Positions 1 to 11,778 of a stretch of 64,000 nucleotides of DNA are shown here, in pieces. The DNA comes from Botrytis cinerea B05.10 (taxonomy: Eukaryota > Ascomycota > Leotiomycetes > Helotiales > Sclerotiniaceae). Each line of letters opens with the position of its first letter. Position 1 is the stretch's first letter. The position numbers were made by a program, and so were the translations under genes. The DNA lies in assembly GCF_000143535.2 (NCBI RefSeq), contig NC_037324.1, forward strand, positions 1,364,001-1,428,000. Direction: 5' to 3'. Under the pieces are notes generated by a model. The model made no database searches. It saw only the letters and a list, made by a program, of their open reading frames with translations, and was not told the DNA's origin.

Positions 1-825
1 GCTCCAAAATTATTGCACATTGCTAACACAACATACGAGCCACATAACCATACAAATGGACCTAGCAAGAACGAACCTCGAGGCATGCAATGCCTATCGC
101 AAAAACCTGAGCACAAGGATCTTCTCTTCGGCTTTAGAATATCTTCAGACCAACGAGGTAGCTAAAACTCTTCGAAATAAAGGACAGGAGTTTAGGAGAT
201 GAGCTGTATTGCGCACTTTGATTTTCTGTGTTCTTTCGATTACGGAGTGAGAGAGATTTCAATCTTGGAGGTCTGCCCAAAAGATTACTGTGGGATGTGA
301 CTGAGATATCACATGTATTAGAGATCCTTTCATCCTTCAAAATAAAGAGAAACCCTTTTCATAAGATAGAGATTGAGGTATTCTGCCACCTGTCACTTTT
401 GAAGCAATAGAAATTAAGCTTATGGTCAGATACTAACTAACAAAGTGGACACCTAAGTCCGACAACGCAAGATTTCTTTTGGCAGTAGAGAGTTAATCAG
501 GGATGAACAGTATTCATTTTTGTGTGTGATACTAAAGCAATACTCTCCTCTCAAGTCATAGACCGAGACCACAGGTAATATTTTTCTTGAAACCCGATCG
601 CCGAGACCAAGATGTGCGTTTTTCCTTCCTCCCTTATGTCAATTTAGCTTCAGCCTGCGAAACCCACATATCATTCCGTATTAATGTCCATAGCTTCAAA
701 TCCAAACATCATGCTATTTCAACTCAATCATAACCATACCCAGCAACGTTCCCTCAGAATATCCCCATCCCTCATCTTCCATTCCACATACCCCCCCCCC
801 CCACCCTCTCCTCTCATCTCGCCCC
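1..825. other. Gene-free left edge
   Basis: I see no convincing coding region. Short open frames exist on both strands but show no domain or codon signal. A run of 12 C residues lies at 791-802. The 3' part is probably the downstream region of the small minus-strand gene that ends at 826. Confidence 0.5.
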
Positions 826-1158
826 TCACTTCTTCCCTTCCTCACCCTCATAACTATATCCCAAACCCTCCGCTCCAGCATCATTACTCCAATGCTCCTT
901 CTTCAAACCCTCTTCCACATGCAATCTCTTGAGATCCTGATGATTCCAACTTTGCCGTCTGTCAAGATTGGGTTTCCAGGTCTCGGCTGAAGATGGTAGG
1001 GCTTCGCCGCCAGAATTGCGTCGGCCGTCAGGGATGGATACTTCCATGATCTCGGCGAGGTGAGAGGCTGTGGAGTCGAAGCTGGACTTGGAATGGTGGG
1101 GGAGGGAAGCTTCGTCGCCGTGATTAGGTTTGGGTTGCTGAGATGCGATTGATGTCAT
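826..1158 (-). CDS. Small conserved fungal protein with RRQSW motif
   Basis: A 110-residue single-exon frame starting at a true ATG. It is hydrophilic, with no signal peptide or membrane segment. The C-terminal half carries DRRQSWNHQDLKR followed by an acidic/glycine tail. Small ascomycete proteins of unknown function with a similar RRQSW...D.KR segment are known to me, which is the main reason to call it real. The frame ends in a KK-stop. Its upstream (higher-coordinate) region is a long non-coding stretch that could hold its promoter. Function is unknown. Confidence 0.6.
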   Translation of the reverse strand: MTSIASQQPKPNHGDEASLPHHSKSSFDSTASHLAEIMEVSIPDGRRNSGGEALPSSAETWKPNLDRRQSWNHQDLKRLHVEEGLKKEHWSNDAGAEGLGYSYEGEEGKK

Positions 1159-2759
1159 ATTGGTTTGTTCGAGGTTGGCTTGGAGGTTGAAGGTGTTGAT
1201 GGTGTTAGAGGTATTGAACGGGTCAATAGATGGGCAGAGTGTAGATTTGTTTGCAATTTGTCAATTGAGAGGCTGATAAATGGATATATGATTCAATGAG
1301 GAAACAGTTTTGTTTACTATTGATTGATTGCAAGATGCCGATCGAACTTGAGTAAATGGCAGGATAGCTTTATTCGCGATGTCTCGATTATCGAATGACG
1401 TCAATGGTTAAAGAAGATATGCTATCAAAACACGGAAACCGCAATGAGCTTTTGAGTTTCTGATTTTGCGTGCTTGTAATTGTGCAGGTGGTGAATGGAA
1501 AAGTAGATATTGATTATCGGTTATTCAGTCGAATATAAATACCCCCATGAAATCATTCGACCGAGGATATAGAATCATGAGAGTTCAATTAACATACCGT
1601 CATATAGCATATCATCATTCATCATACCATCCGTTAGCATGCCACCAACGAACATGCCACCAGTTAGCATACTCGTCTCCTATTCACATATAGACGCCCA
1701 ATCAGTAAGCCAGTAAGCCAGTAAGCCAGTAAATATCGATACAACCTCACCAAGCAAGAACGATGATAAACGGTAATGACGATCTCCAGTCTTCAACAGC
1801 CGAATAAACTTCCAATCGATGATCTTACCCCTCTTCCCCAACCCATCCTCCAAATCCAATCAGCATTCATACAGTCACCACACCAATAAAGAAATACTCT
1901 GACCTGATGGGGAAACGGACTCCTCTCATACATTATTGGCGCATAGGTGGTATGACACGTTTTCTTTCACACATATCCATTTGTCAAAACATGTGTGTCC
2001 AGAAAACAAGCTTCACATCTTTCCACGTCAGGATTGTCTCGAGATCAATTCGAAGTCCGGGTTCAATTGGAGGCACGTGTACTAGCGCAATGCGGGGTCG
2101 CTTAACCTTAATTATGGGGATCTAATCGATAACATTTTATTTTCTTATCGCCACTTTAAACCACTCGCTGCCCAGTGCACCAAACAACAACAACAACAAT
2201 AACCTTGCGAGTTCCCGAATATTGATCTTCGTTTTCCCTCCCACTCATTGTCGCAAACCATATCGTCACATCAATATCTTCAGACGCCTCTATATCTTAT
2301 CAGATATCGATCTACGAGTACTCAATCTAATTGCGCCATTCACTTGCAACCACGGAACGCATTTCATAAATGATTTTTAGATGTTTTTAATACATGATAA
2401 CCTCGTCTGATACTCTTCAAAGTTGCTCTTTCCTCTCGATGCGCTGACTGTACAAGACTGCCTCGAGAGATGTGCAACCAGCAGAATACAAACGCGAAAT
2501 TATTAACTGACGCCTCGCTATGCAAATAAAAGGGTATGGGGACCGGAACATCGCCTGATATCTATCATCCATCCATCATCGTATACAAACAGTTTTTTTT
2601 TTCATTATGCAATCCAACCATACCGGGACACGATCATCATGAATGTCGTTTATGTTACAGTTTGCGAATCGATGTTGAAGTTATGAAGAAGCATTTACAT
2701 CTCATGACAATTCGATTCTTTCCTTGAGCGAAATCTCAAGTCGTCGTACTCAAGCACAT
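1159..2759. other. Intergenic region, 1.6 kb
   Basis: No gene recognised. It lies between the start of the minus-strand small gene and the 3' end of the FHA gene. It contains an 8-bp direct repeat (CAGTAAGC, between three and four copies near 1702-1731) and a CAA-rich tract near 2183-2200. A 63-codon plus-strand frame at 2536 has no support. Confidence 0.5.
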
Positions 2760-4354
2760 CTATGGAGTTCTTGGACGCTTCCAATAATATTGCTGCGAAA
2801 ATGTTAGATTAAAAATCCGATCAATTCATGGGTGAGTGTTACCTTGTGCTGCTTTCTACAATTTCTCAGACTAGGTTTCCTTAATCCTTCTTGAACTGTC
2901 TCCTTTCTTGACTGATCGGTGTCTTCGTCTGGAATATAGTAATATTCACTCTCAAGTGGCTTTCCCGCAGCGTCCTTGCCCTCTCGATGAATTTCGCCGA
3001 TGAACGATGTTCTGTTCAGCATCTTTCGGAGGTCTTCCTTTGTGAGGCCCTTGTTCTCCTTCTTTGAAGGACTAATACCTCTGAGATTGGATGGAAGGTT
3101 TCTGAGAATAGTTGACAATGGCATGGACTGAAGACGAGAATAGGCAAGTTGATTTGCTACATGGTTAATGACAGGAGTGACAGCACCTTCGTCAGTAGAT
3201 GTAGAGCTCGATCGCTTCTCAGTAGATGCCTTAAACTTATGCTCATCACGACCACGAGCTTCTGGGGCATGTCCAGCTGTGAATTTGGCCATTCTCGAGG
3301 ACAAGTTTGCACCAAATGGACCGAAGGAGTGAACAATGGGATCATTTTCTTCATCAGGGTCTTCTTCTGGCTCACTCAACTCACTCTCTTGACTAGCTGG
3401 GAATGATGCACTGAATGATGTTGCAGCGACTGTTGGTGAGTATACTGGCTCAGTATCTTTAGACTCAATTGCTGGAGCTGGCTCTGATTTGTCTTCATAT
3501 ACTTGGATGAAGGTCTTTTCTGCATCATCAGCAAAGAGGTTGGCCAAATTGGCAGAGGAAAGTGTCTGGCGAGCAGGTGTTGGTGATACTGGTGACGGAT
3601 GACGTTCAACACGACGAATCGGACTTGAATGGATAATGTCACCCTGAGCAGTAACGGCAGTAACTTTACCCCTAGGAGAACTATCTTCACTCCACGAAGG
3701 AACTTCTGTTGGAGCAGCAGAGTCAAGATTATCACCTTGTGGCCAAGCAACCAGAACCCTTGCATCCTGAACATCCAACATGATTTCAGCATTTTCTGTT
3801 TCTGAAGTGAAACTATCTCCCTTTGCCAACTCCCATGTTCGACCTTGACAATGTAACTTTACTCCATTCCATCCACAGCAGATAATCTCAATCTTATTCG
3901 ACTCGAGGGGAACTGTAGCAGCAATATATCTAGCTTTGATATGGACACGAGAGATGAGACGGTTGGCGGACAATTGATAGTGGGAAGAATTGCTTGATCT
4001 ACCCATGAGAAGAGATTCTCCATCTTCAGGTAGAGTAATTGTTGGCACAGCTGAAAGGGGGGCCCTCTCAACAGAGGATCGACTTCGATGGAGACCGGCT
4101 CGAGCGTGTACCCCTGGAGGAGAGGAAGAAAGGATACCAGTTGCGGATGTAGGAATTGGAGTTGGATACTTATAGGCTGATTCGAATGCAGATGGTGAAG
4201 TACGAATTCTCTTAGTGTTACGTCCTGGCAGACTTGGAGAGGAAGAAGGAAGGGGCTCGAAGGGTGGAAGTAAGGTTGGTGCTGGACGTTTTGTACCCGC
4301 TATGCTTGGTAACGTAGGTTGAGCGTTAGCCTTACTAGGTGAAGAGTCCATCAT
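2760..4354 (-). CDS. FHA-domain protein
   Basis: Two exons: 2843-4354 and a terminal 33-base exon 2760-2792; the intron 2793-2842 begins GTAACA and ends CTAACATTTTCGCAG. The product is 514 residues. The first in-frame ATG is at 4354 (a second follows directly at 4351). The N-terminus is Ser/Pro-rich with a basic KRIRTS patch. An FHA fold follows (roughly residues 105-205) with the hallmark GRSS, N and SRVH residues, which bind phosphothreonine. The C-terminal half is acidic and disordered. The spliced C-terminus reads KQYYWKRPRTP. Known relatives include yeast TOS4/PLM2-type FHA proteins linked to cell-cycle and DNA-damage transcription; that assignment is tentative. Phosphothreonine binding in the nucleus is inferred. 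Confidence 0.8.
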
Positions 4355-5031
4355 GATAAATATCCTTTGACCACGAATGATGAAAGGCAAGAGTAATTTT
4401 CTTCAAGGTGGATATCTCAGACCGCGACCTAAACGCGGTGGGCGAGTTGAGATTCTAACGCGAGGCTCATAAGATTTTGAGAGATGGCGAGGACGGTCAA
4501 GAAGATTTTGGAGAGAAGTAGATGGTAAGACCGAGCTAGAAGAATTGAAAATGTACGAAATAGAATGTAAAGATTGTAGAAAGACGAGACAGCGTTTTGT
4601 ATGGGCCTCCGACCAGGTCTCTGATTGAGAGATGGAGGATCGGGGAAAGTTGAAGAGGAGGTTAAGAAAGTTCCCAGACCCATCGGTACCCAGACGCGAC
4701 CCGCGTTGGAGTCTAAAAATGCTGTTCATTGGCCGCTTTAAAAGATTATGAATTCTGCTCTTTCTACGACCTGCATTGAACTGCACATAGGTACACTTTT
4801 CCACATGGCGATGTCGATGTATCAATCATGGATGAATTCTGGATTGAGCGCCAGATGGTGAATCTGTACCGTACTGTACCATGGGTGTTTCAATTTCTAT
4901 CAAGATGTCATGTTCACTTGACTGTATGGGCATGGTTCCAAACATGACTTGGGTGACTTGGGTGACTTGATAGCTAGCACCGCCAGGACATATATGTACA
5001 GAGACATTCATTCCCCCTTCACAACGATCTA

Positions 5032-5054
5032 CTAGGGAGGGAGGGAGGGAGGGA
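5032..5054. repeat. (GGGA)n microsatellite
   Basis: A run of about five GGGA units in the FHA/L1 intergenic region. Confidence 0.9.
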
Positions 5055-5344
5055 ATGCTCTAGCTCTCTGCTCTAGCTCTCTACCACGTCTACCTCCTTG
5101 TTTTGATATCTCACTGTCATTCACGTAGATGGATGGATGTACATAAAACGCAAACCCCCTCTGCACACATTGATATTTATTATTATACGTATTTATTACA
5201 CTTACATTTACACCAGATTTTACAGTCTACCTATCTCGTCTCGTAATAGATGGATGCTCTTTCATAACTTTTTATACTTTGCATTCTTCTCGTCTCGTCA
5301 CCAACCGCGAGTTTCCAAGGCCCAGCCAGCAAATTTTCATATCT

Positions 5345-5368
5345 CATCCCATCCCATCCCATCCCATC
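5345..5368. repeat. (ATCCC)n microsatellite
   Basis: Four to five ATCCC units in tandem. Confidence 0.9.
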
Positions 5369-5550
5369 TAGCCATTTCATCACACGCATCCCACACCCTT
5401 ACCCAGTTCCAACTTCCGCTTCCAGCCTCCTTTGAACGTCTCCTTTCGTTTCGTGCTCGTGTAATCGTGCGTGCTTTTCATACCTTGTGCTTGGTGCAAG
5501 ATTTTCTCACGCGCTGATTGACTGAACATGGTTTGGGGGTAGCGTTGTGT

Positions 5551-5577
5551 ATGGATGGATGGATGGATGGATGGATG
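5551..5577. repeat. (GGAT)n microsatellite
   Basis: Six to seven GGAT units in tandem. Confidence 0.9.
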
Positions 5578-5626
5578 CACCGAGGAATAAGATATGGAGG
5601 ATAATTTATGTTATATTATGTCAGAG

Positions 5627-5665
5627 CATACACACACACATACACATACACACACACACACACAT
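5627..5665. repeat. (CA)n microsatellite, interrupted
   Basis: CA dinucleotide tract broken by several TA steps. Confidence 0.9.
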
Positions 5666-6449
5666 ATTCTATACACCGTGTTTGGCAGGCAACTGAATAT
5701 GTCTCCGAGCTGTGAATCACACCAAGGCCGTTGATGCCAATTGGCGTGGACAAGATATGTGAGGACACCTCTGTTTCTGGTGACTGCAGATTTTCGCATG
5801 TACTTAATTACTACCTACATATACATCGCTTGATACATGCATTTGAATCAAGTGGATGGAGACAGCTGCGCAGCTATGAATTGAGACAGTTCACAGATAG
5901 AGGTGAGTGAAGTCGGTGTGAACTTTTACTTTGGGCGGAGGATCATATGAATGGAGCGCTGGAACTCCCAAGCTGCATATCTACTCGGGGTTTTGACAAG
6001 TTGATGTGTCTGAGAACCAATGCATTTGTCATAGATACCGGGCAGATTGGGTCGGTCAAATGAGACCGTACTAGGCAGGAATGAATCTATTCATACCGTC
6101 CTCATAATTATTTCTCTATAGCAGCTTCATTCATAATTCCTTATCGTCAATCGTAGCCTTGCAGAGACATGTCTGAGCCTTGCGATAAGATACGGCAAGC
6201 GAGGAAGAGCACACCCGCACTTCCAAAGCCTTATCGGAGAAGTTGCAGAAGAAAATTCCGACGCCAAAGAAATTTATCAAAATCAAATCGCAAAAAATCT
6301 TATCGTGAGAAGCTTGCGAGATTTGTGCAATCACTTTTTTTTTTATCAACTCCAAGAAAGATTGGACATTTGCGCTTTCGGTCATTTCTTCTACCCAGGA
6401 CATTGTCAATTGGAACACGATCCCTCGTTCTATCTCAAGGTTCTTCATA

Positions 6450-7688
6450 ATGGCTCCCAAATCTACTACCTTGACCACAAAGGTCGAGAGTGGTTCTCCA
6501 TATCAACTTAATCATGATCAGGTACATTTTCACTTTTCACTCCCAGTCCAATTGACACATGCTCACACATCATAACAGGTATTGAAAGCATCCACTGCAC
6601 TCCTCAAACACATCTCGAGCAGCGAGGCCGAAAAGGCCAAAAAGGGAGGGGCTCAGAATCTCCTCGCCGAAAACGACGACGACGACGCCGAATCCATGCC
6701 CGTCTGGCTTACCCTCACTACCAAGAAACACATCAGCGACAAGACCAAGCTCAAGCCCGCTAAAGTATCCGTCCCCCATTCCCTCAACACCTCTACCACC
6801 ACGACCATCTGTCTCATCGTCGCCGACCCCCAACGCACCTACAAAGATATCGTTGCATCTGCCGCCTTCCCCGCCGAACTCTCCAAGCGCATCACCAAAG
6901 TCGTGGGCGTTGACAAACTCAAGAAGAAATACAAGCAATACGAAGCCCAGCGCAAACTCTTCGCCGAGCACGACATTTTCCTCGCTGACGACCGCGTCAT
7001 CACACTCTTGCCCAAATTGCTCGGAAAATCCTTCTACAAATCCACCACCAAGCGACCCATCCCCGTCGCCATCCAAGCCGAACGTCCCAAAACCGACGGC
7101 AAGAGAATCGCACGCGCCAAGGGCGAAGATGCACCCAAATCTGCCGAACCCAAGAAGATCGCAGCGGAGATTGAGAAGGCTATTTCGAGCGCATTGGTGA
7201 CGTTGAGCAGCTCGACGAATTCGGCCATCCGCATCGGGTATGCGAGCTGGGATGCGGCGAAGTTGGCAGAGAACTTGGAGGTCGTGGTCGATACTGTGAT
7301 TGAAAAGTATGTTCCTAAGAAATGGAGAGGCGTGCGTGCAATCCATGTCAAGGGCCCGGAGACCATGGCACTTCCCATCTGGTTGGCGGATGAATTGTGG
7401 GTTGAGGAGGAAGATGTTTTGGATGAGAGCGTAGTGAAGGAGATTGAAGAGAGGGTTGCAGAGAAGAAGAACAAGAAGAGGAAGACGAGGGGTATGGACG
7501 CAAGCGAGGCCGAGGGAGGAGAGGAGAAGAAACAGAAATTGTTGGAGAGCAACGACGATAAGTTAGACCAAGAGATCGCGCTACGAAAGGCCATGTTGAA
7601 GAAGCAGAAGGAGGATGCGGCAAAGGAATTGGACGCCGTTCCGGTTGTAGTCAAGAAGACCAAGAAGACCAAAAAGGTCGCTGCTTAA
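6450..7688 (+). CDS. Ribosomal L1-domain ribosome-biogenesis protein (Utp30/Cic1 family)
   Basis: Two exons, 6450-6521 and 6579-7688, with a 57-base intron (GTACAT...AACAG); the product is 393 residues. The short first exon supplies the ATG and reads in frame into VLKAS. Residues about 25-290 form a ribosomal protein L1-like domain, including LPKLLGKSFYKSTTKRPIPV, typical of the RSL1D1/Utp30/Cic1 group. The C-terminal 100 residues are a charged, lysine-rich coiled coil with KKNKKRK and KKTKKTKK tracts, as expected of a nucleolar protein. Family members associate with pre-60S or 90S particles; which yeast orthologue fits best cannot be decided by eye. Confidence 0.85.
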
Positions 7689-8376
7689 CTTTAGTATCGG
7701 TCGTGCAAAATTCTACGTCTCGTTTCAGGCACGAGCATGGAGGAAAAGAAAATGGGTTTATAAGATGGCGTTGGCGGCGCACATGTATGTTTGTTAGTAG
7801 ATTAGACTTATCGTAATGAAAGGAAATCTTGTAATGGATTGCATATTGGGTATCTGATTGTATTTTTTTTTTTTTTTTTTTTTCTTAATTGAATGGTTGT
7901 GAGTGAGTGAGTTTTTAAGTGTTCGCCGCCACGGGAGAAAAGAACATACATACATACATACATAATGCTGCACACACGATGAACAGAATAAATAAACCAT
8001 CCACCAAACCAAACCAAAATAAAGACATATCACAAAAACATCTAAACATCAAGATCTCCTGCTCATCCAATCGAACTTCAATCGAATTTCAGATACTAAA
8101 AAAATGCCATACGTCGAATGGAGCTTAAAAGTATTTTTTTATTATTAATTTCGGGAATCCCATATTGAATTAACTAACTTATTATCCTCGAGTCCGAATG
8201 AACCAAACTACAAATCTCAATTTAGACCATGAGAACAAACGCCCGCATTCCCTAGCCTGCGCCCGGTATCTCAAACTACAAACGCTTTCCTTCCACTCCA
8301 TGACCTATCTGCAAATTCTCCAAAAACAACATTTCATTCCCATCCTTCTAGCCCAAATTATCGTAACCGAGCCCCT
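7689..8376. other. Convergent intergenic region
   Basis: 3' flanks of the L1-domain gene and the convergent thioesterase gene. It contains a T tract of about 22 bases at 7862-7883 and a short CATA repeat near 7948-7963. No gene seen. Confidence 0.6.
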
Positions 8377-9524
8377 TTACAACTCCTCCTCGTGTCCCGT
8401 CATCTGGGCTTGCTTCTCCCCAAATTTCTTCCCTGCTGGACCAAAATACTCTTTGAAAGCCTTCTCTAGCATCTCCTCTCCTAACGTCATATGTCCCCCT
8501 GGAATGGTTTCGAAAACTAATTTTCCGGCCTCATCCAATGTCTTTAAACCTAGCCAATCTTCTTTATAAATGGCTCTTTCTTTCAGTGGTGTAACTTCCG
8601 TGCCGTTGACTTCAGCCCACCATCCACTTTCCTTAGGGATGACAGTTGTATCGTCTTCAAAGACATACATTACGAATCGTTCCAATTTTTCCATGTTGGA
8701 TTTATATGTTTGGTTCTTGAGAACGCGCTCATTATTGATGTCGGCAAGGAAATTGGAATATTCAAGGTAAGAGTCTAGGTTTTCCGGATCTCTGAAGTAT
8801 TGAGCGGGTACGAGACGAGATTGGACAAAGGTTGACCAGGTGTTGGATCGCAAAAGGGTTTGAGCACCGCGACAGAGGAAATCGGCAGGACCACAGGCTT
8901 GGAAGGCAGAAATGCCGTTGTGTTGGGAACCGAAGGTCAGGAGAGAGCGGATGGGTGGAGCATTGCAGCGGGATATGTAGCCACGCAAGAATTGGCCGCC
9001 TTGGGAGAATCCAATTGCGTCGACGGCGGGCGCGGTAGAGAGAATAGGATGGGAGGCGAGGTCTTCGCAGACCTTTTCGATTTGAACTTGGTAAGAGAGT
9101 TAGTATGATATTTAAAGGAAAAATAGGGGATGTACTCACGAGTGAGATTTCCAAAGAAGGTAGCTGTCCTATCTGCAGATGCATCCTCATCTACATGAAT
9201 ATTGTAGACAAAAGTCCCAGGATGAATAGCTTCAGCTAGTTTTCCAACTTGCGCAAGACCATCCGCTTTGTAATTATCGCCGAGTCCATGCCAGATAATC
9301 AAGGGAAGTGGAGTATCATCTTCATCGTTGGATGATTTTGTGTTTTGGCGAGTCTTTCCGGACAAGGTGAGGTTGAAAATACTTGGAAGAGGACTGTTTT
9401 TATCGTAGACAGAGGCATGTTCATCATGCGCGACGGGAAATTCAAGAACACTCTCAGGCATAACGATAGCGTTGATGAGCGATGCGCTGCTGAGCAACGA
9501 GATAATTTTGGTAATGGGCGCCAT
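8377..9524 (-). CDS. Palmitoyl-protein thioesterase (PPT1 family)
   Basis: Exons 9140-9524 and 8377-9086 flank a 53-base intron (GTGAGT...CCAAG), giving 364 residues. The N-terminus is a signal peptide (MAPITKIISLLSSASLINAI). The alpha/beta-hydrolase core shows the entry motif PLIIWHGLGD near residue 75 and the nucleophile elbow GFSQGG shortly after the splice junction. A GGHM segment near the C-terminus supplies the probable catalytic His. Family members remove S-linked fatty acyl groups from proteins in the lysosome/vacuole. An NGT-type glycosylation site is present. Its start lies 833 bases from the divergent cyclin gene, so the two may share a promoter region. Confidence 0.9.
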
Positions 9525-10357
9525 GTTGGAGAGCTTTGGTGGCGGGTATGATGATTGGAGCTCTGAAGATAATGGTTTTGATGCGAACTGGCGTAACAGT
9601 CTACCAGAGGTTGTAAACTATTCGAGTATTTTGGGCCAAAGTGATGGAATGATATATTGCAAACAGAATCTGCTTGTTCAGCTGAGGAAGATGTCCTTGT
9701 TGATGTCCTTGTTGATGTCCTTGTTGATGTCCTTGTTGATGTTCCGGCTGAAGTTGGGGCTTAGTACTTGAGACCTTGATGGGCCATCCCCACAAAGCCG
9801 CTTTATAGTAGACTTAGAGGTACATTTTACCGATGTTCTGCCGCACAGAGGAAGATAGTAAATCCGTCTGATATTCATCATTTCTGGCAGTACGCAAGTT
9901 AATCGAACTATTTTGCTTCAAAGTCTCGCACCGCATTTTCCTTTCGATGATACCATAGAACGAGCTGGGAACCTCGTATTATTGAATGCCGCAGTCCAGT
10001 TGCGATCAACGAAAACCTCGCTGAAAGAAAATTTACCATCGAAATCGATTTGCGACAGAGAGCTGAATAGAAGTTCGACTACGAAGGCATTGATTGAAGC
10101 ACGTTACGAGTTGCAGTGCGAGAGGTTCAGATTATCGCGAGTTTGAGTTCGCCCGAGTTCTACACAGTCAAACTTGGAGAGCCGCAAAGCTTTAACTGCA
10201 ACCGTTTGTCACTTCTTGCAGAAAATCCAAGGCAAACCTACACCAGAGACTGACGGGAAGCCGAACGTAGATGCGAGGGCCCCCTTGGTCGACTTATTCC
10301 CAGAAAACCTCAAATATCGTTCCACATATTACTTTATCAATTTCCAATACTCTTGCA
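9525..10357. promoter_or_regulatory. Divergent promoter region, PPT1-type / CTK2-type genes
   Basis: 833 bases between two divergent starts. It contains a 12-bp tandem repeat at 9689-9740. No TATA box is obvious for either gene. An in-frame ATG at 10271 could extend the cyclin N-terminus by 29 residues, but those residues look non-conserved. Confidence 0.4.
9689..9740. repeat. 12-bp tandem repeat
   Basis: About four copies of TTGATGTCCTTG, the last one diverged. Confidence 0.9.
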
Positions 10358-11778
10358 ATGGTACCTGCACCAATGGCGCCTGCTCCAGAATCCACCCAGG
10401 TCATCCCTACGGGTCCTCACCCGTCATTCATTCAAGTCGCCAAACCTTATATGTTCCAGCAACATGTCAATACCAAACTCATGATCATCGGCGCAAATCC
10501 TACACGCGAGGATCAGTTTAGGCTACAGGGGGTGACTTGGATTAATGACGTTAGGGTTGCTTTACAGCTGTCAGTATTACCCTGACTTGCGCAGACACAA
10601 GTATTAACTTCTACAAGACCAGTGCGAACTTTCTGTACCGCTGCCACCTACTTTCATCGCTTTCGGCTTGCTCACAAAGATACTGAATATCAATACCAAG
10701 ATGCAGCGGCTGCTGCACTTCTAACAGCTTGCAAGATTGAAGATACCCTTAAAAAGTCCAAGGATATTATTTGCGCAGCTCACAACTTAAAACATTCAGC
10801 TGCAGAGCATTTAAGCTCCGACGATACTGTATGTCTTGCCCCATCCTGGTTATAGATGGCTACTAATTCATGTAGATCTTTGAGGCTCCTTCTAAAGTTG
10901 TCATTGGCCTTGAACGTCTTATGCTTGAAGCATCTAGCTTCGACTTCCGTGTTCGTTACCCGCAAAAACACCTCATTAAACTTGTCAAGAACGGTGGAAT
11001 TCAACGTGACGTTGCAGAAGTTGCGTATCAAGTCATGATAGATCTCTATCGAACATTCGCCCCCCTCAAGCAAACTTGTTCTACCATGTCTTTTGCTTGT
11101 GTAGAACTGGCGACATTAATTTGTGAGAAGCAAAAGGGTTGGAGAGGCCCAAGCTATAAAAAGTGGTGGACTAGTCGTTCGGAAATTGTGGAAACAATGT
11201 TGGATCTATTAGATCTTTACACGCATTACCAGAAGCAGTCTATCGTTGGTCCTTTACACAATATCGAGAAATTCATAGGTATCCGAATTAAGATCAATCA
11301 AGAGCTGGAGGAGAAGAGATTACCAAGACACACGGAACACCACGAAGCACCACGAAATAATGGGGTGCGACACCCTCCCAATACTCCTGTTACACCAGCC
11401 AGCCCAGCAGACTTACGATTTAATGGCCATGTTGCATCACCAGCAAACCAGAGCCCCAAATCGGTAAGTTCAGGTTCGAAACCACCCACGGGTATTCGTG
11501 GTCAGAGTGGTACGGTACGTTATATGTTGGATGTGGTTACAGCCAAGAATGAGAGAGACATAGTCGACACATACTTTCAAGATGAATATGAGGGATATGA
11601 AGTGGAAGTAGAAGAGGCGGTACCTGTTGAACCAATACCCACCCACCATACTCCGAGAGAACCACATCATGGACGACATCATGGGCATGGACACGGACAC
11701 GGACACGGGCATGGGCATGGGCATGGGCATGGACATGGACGAGATTATCGACACTTTAACAAACGAATGCGAAGATGA
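10358..11778 (+). CDS. CTD kinase I cyclin subunit (Ctk2-like)
   Basis: Three exons (10358-10569, 10618-10828, 10876-11778) give 441 residues. The first donor is GTCAGT, the second GTATGT; both junctions restore conserved cyclin sequence. Residues about 20-240 form two cyclin folds with FIQVAKPYMFQQH, the AAAAALLTACKIEDTLKKS helix and GLERLMLEASSFDFR, all typical of Ctk2, the cyclin of the kinase that phosphorylates Ser2 of the RNA polymerase II CTD. The C-terminus is disordered and ends in a long His-Gly run before a basic KRMRR tail. I chose the ATG at 10358 because the upstream in-frame extension looks like leader sequence. Confidence 0.85.
11673..11745 (+). repeat. His-Gly coding repeat in the cyclin C-terminus
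   Basis: Hexamer repeats of the GGACAC/GGGCAT type encode about ten HG dipeptides. Histidine-rich tracts in CTD-kinase cyclins (cyclin T) favour condensation on the polymerase tail; a similar role here is inference. Confidence 0.85.

Larger units (their letters stand above)
4355..6449. other. Intergenic region between divergent FHA and L1-domain genes
   Basis: No gene recognised in 2.1 kb. It carries several microsatellites (listed separately) and the 5' flanks of two divergently transcribed genes. Frames of 60-140 codons here are low-complexity or overlap each other and have no family signal. The last 250 bases before 6450 are pyrimidine-rich in places and are probably the 5' UTR of the L1-domain gene. 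Confidence 0.5.

Noticed and set aside
4403..4825. 140-codon minus-strand frame upstream of the FHA gene
   Set aside because: Basic, low-information sequence overlapping another frame; no family signal. More likely the 5' region of the FHA gene.
5137..5517. 126-codon plus-strand frame
   Set aside because: Pyrimidine-rich microsatellite translation with no domain.
6570..7346. 258-codon minus-strand frame antisense to the L1-domain gene
   Set aside because: Gly/Asp-rich mirror of a C-rich, codon-biased gene; the plus strand has clear family similarity.
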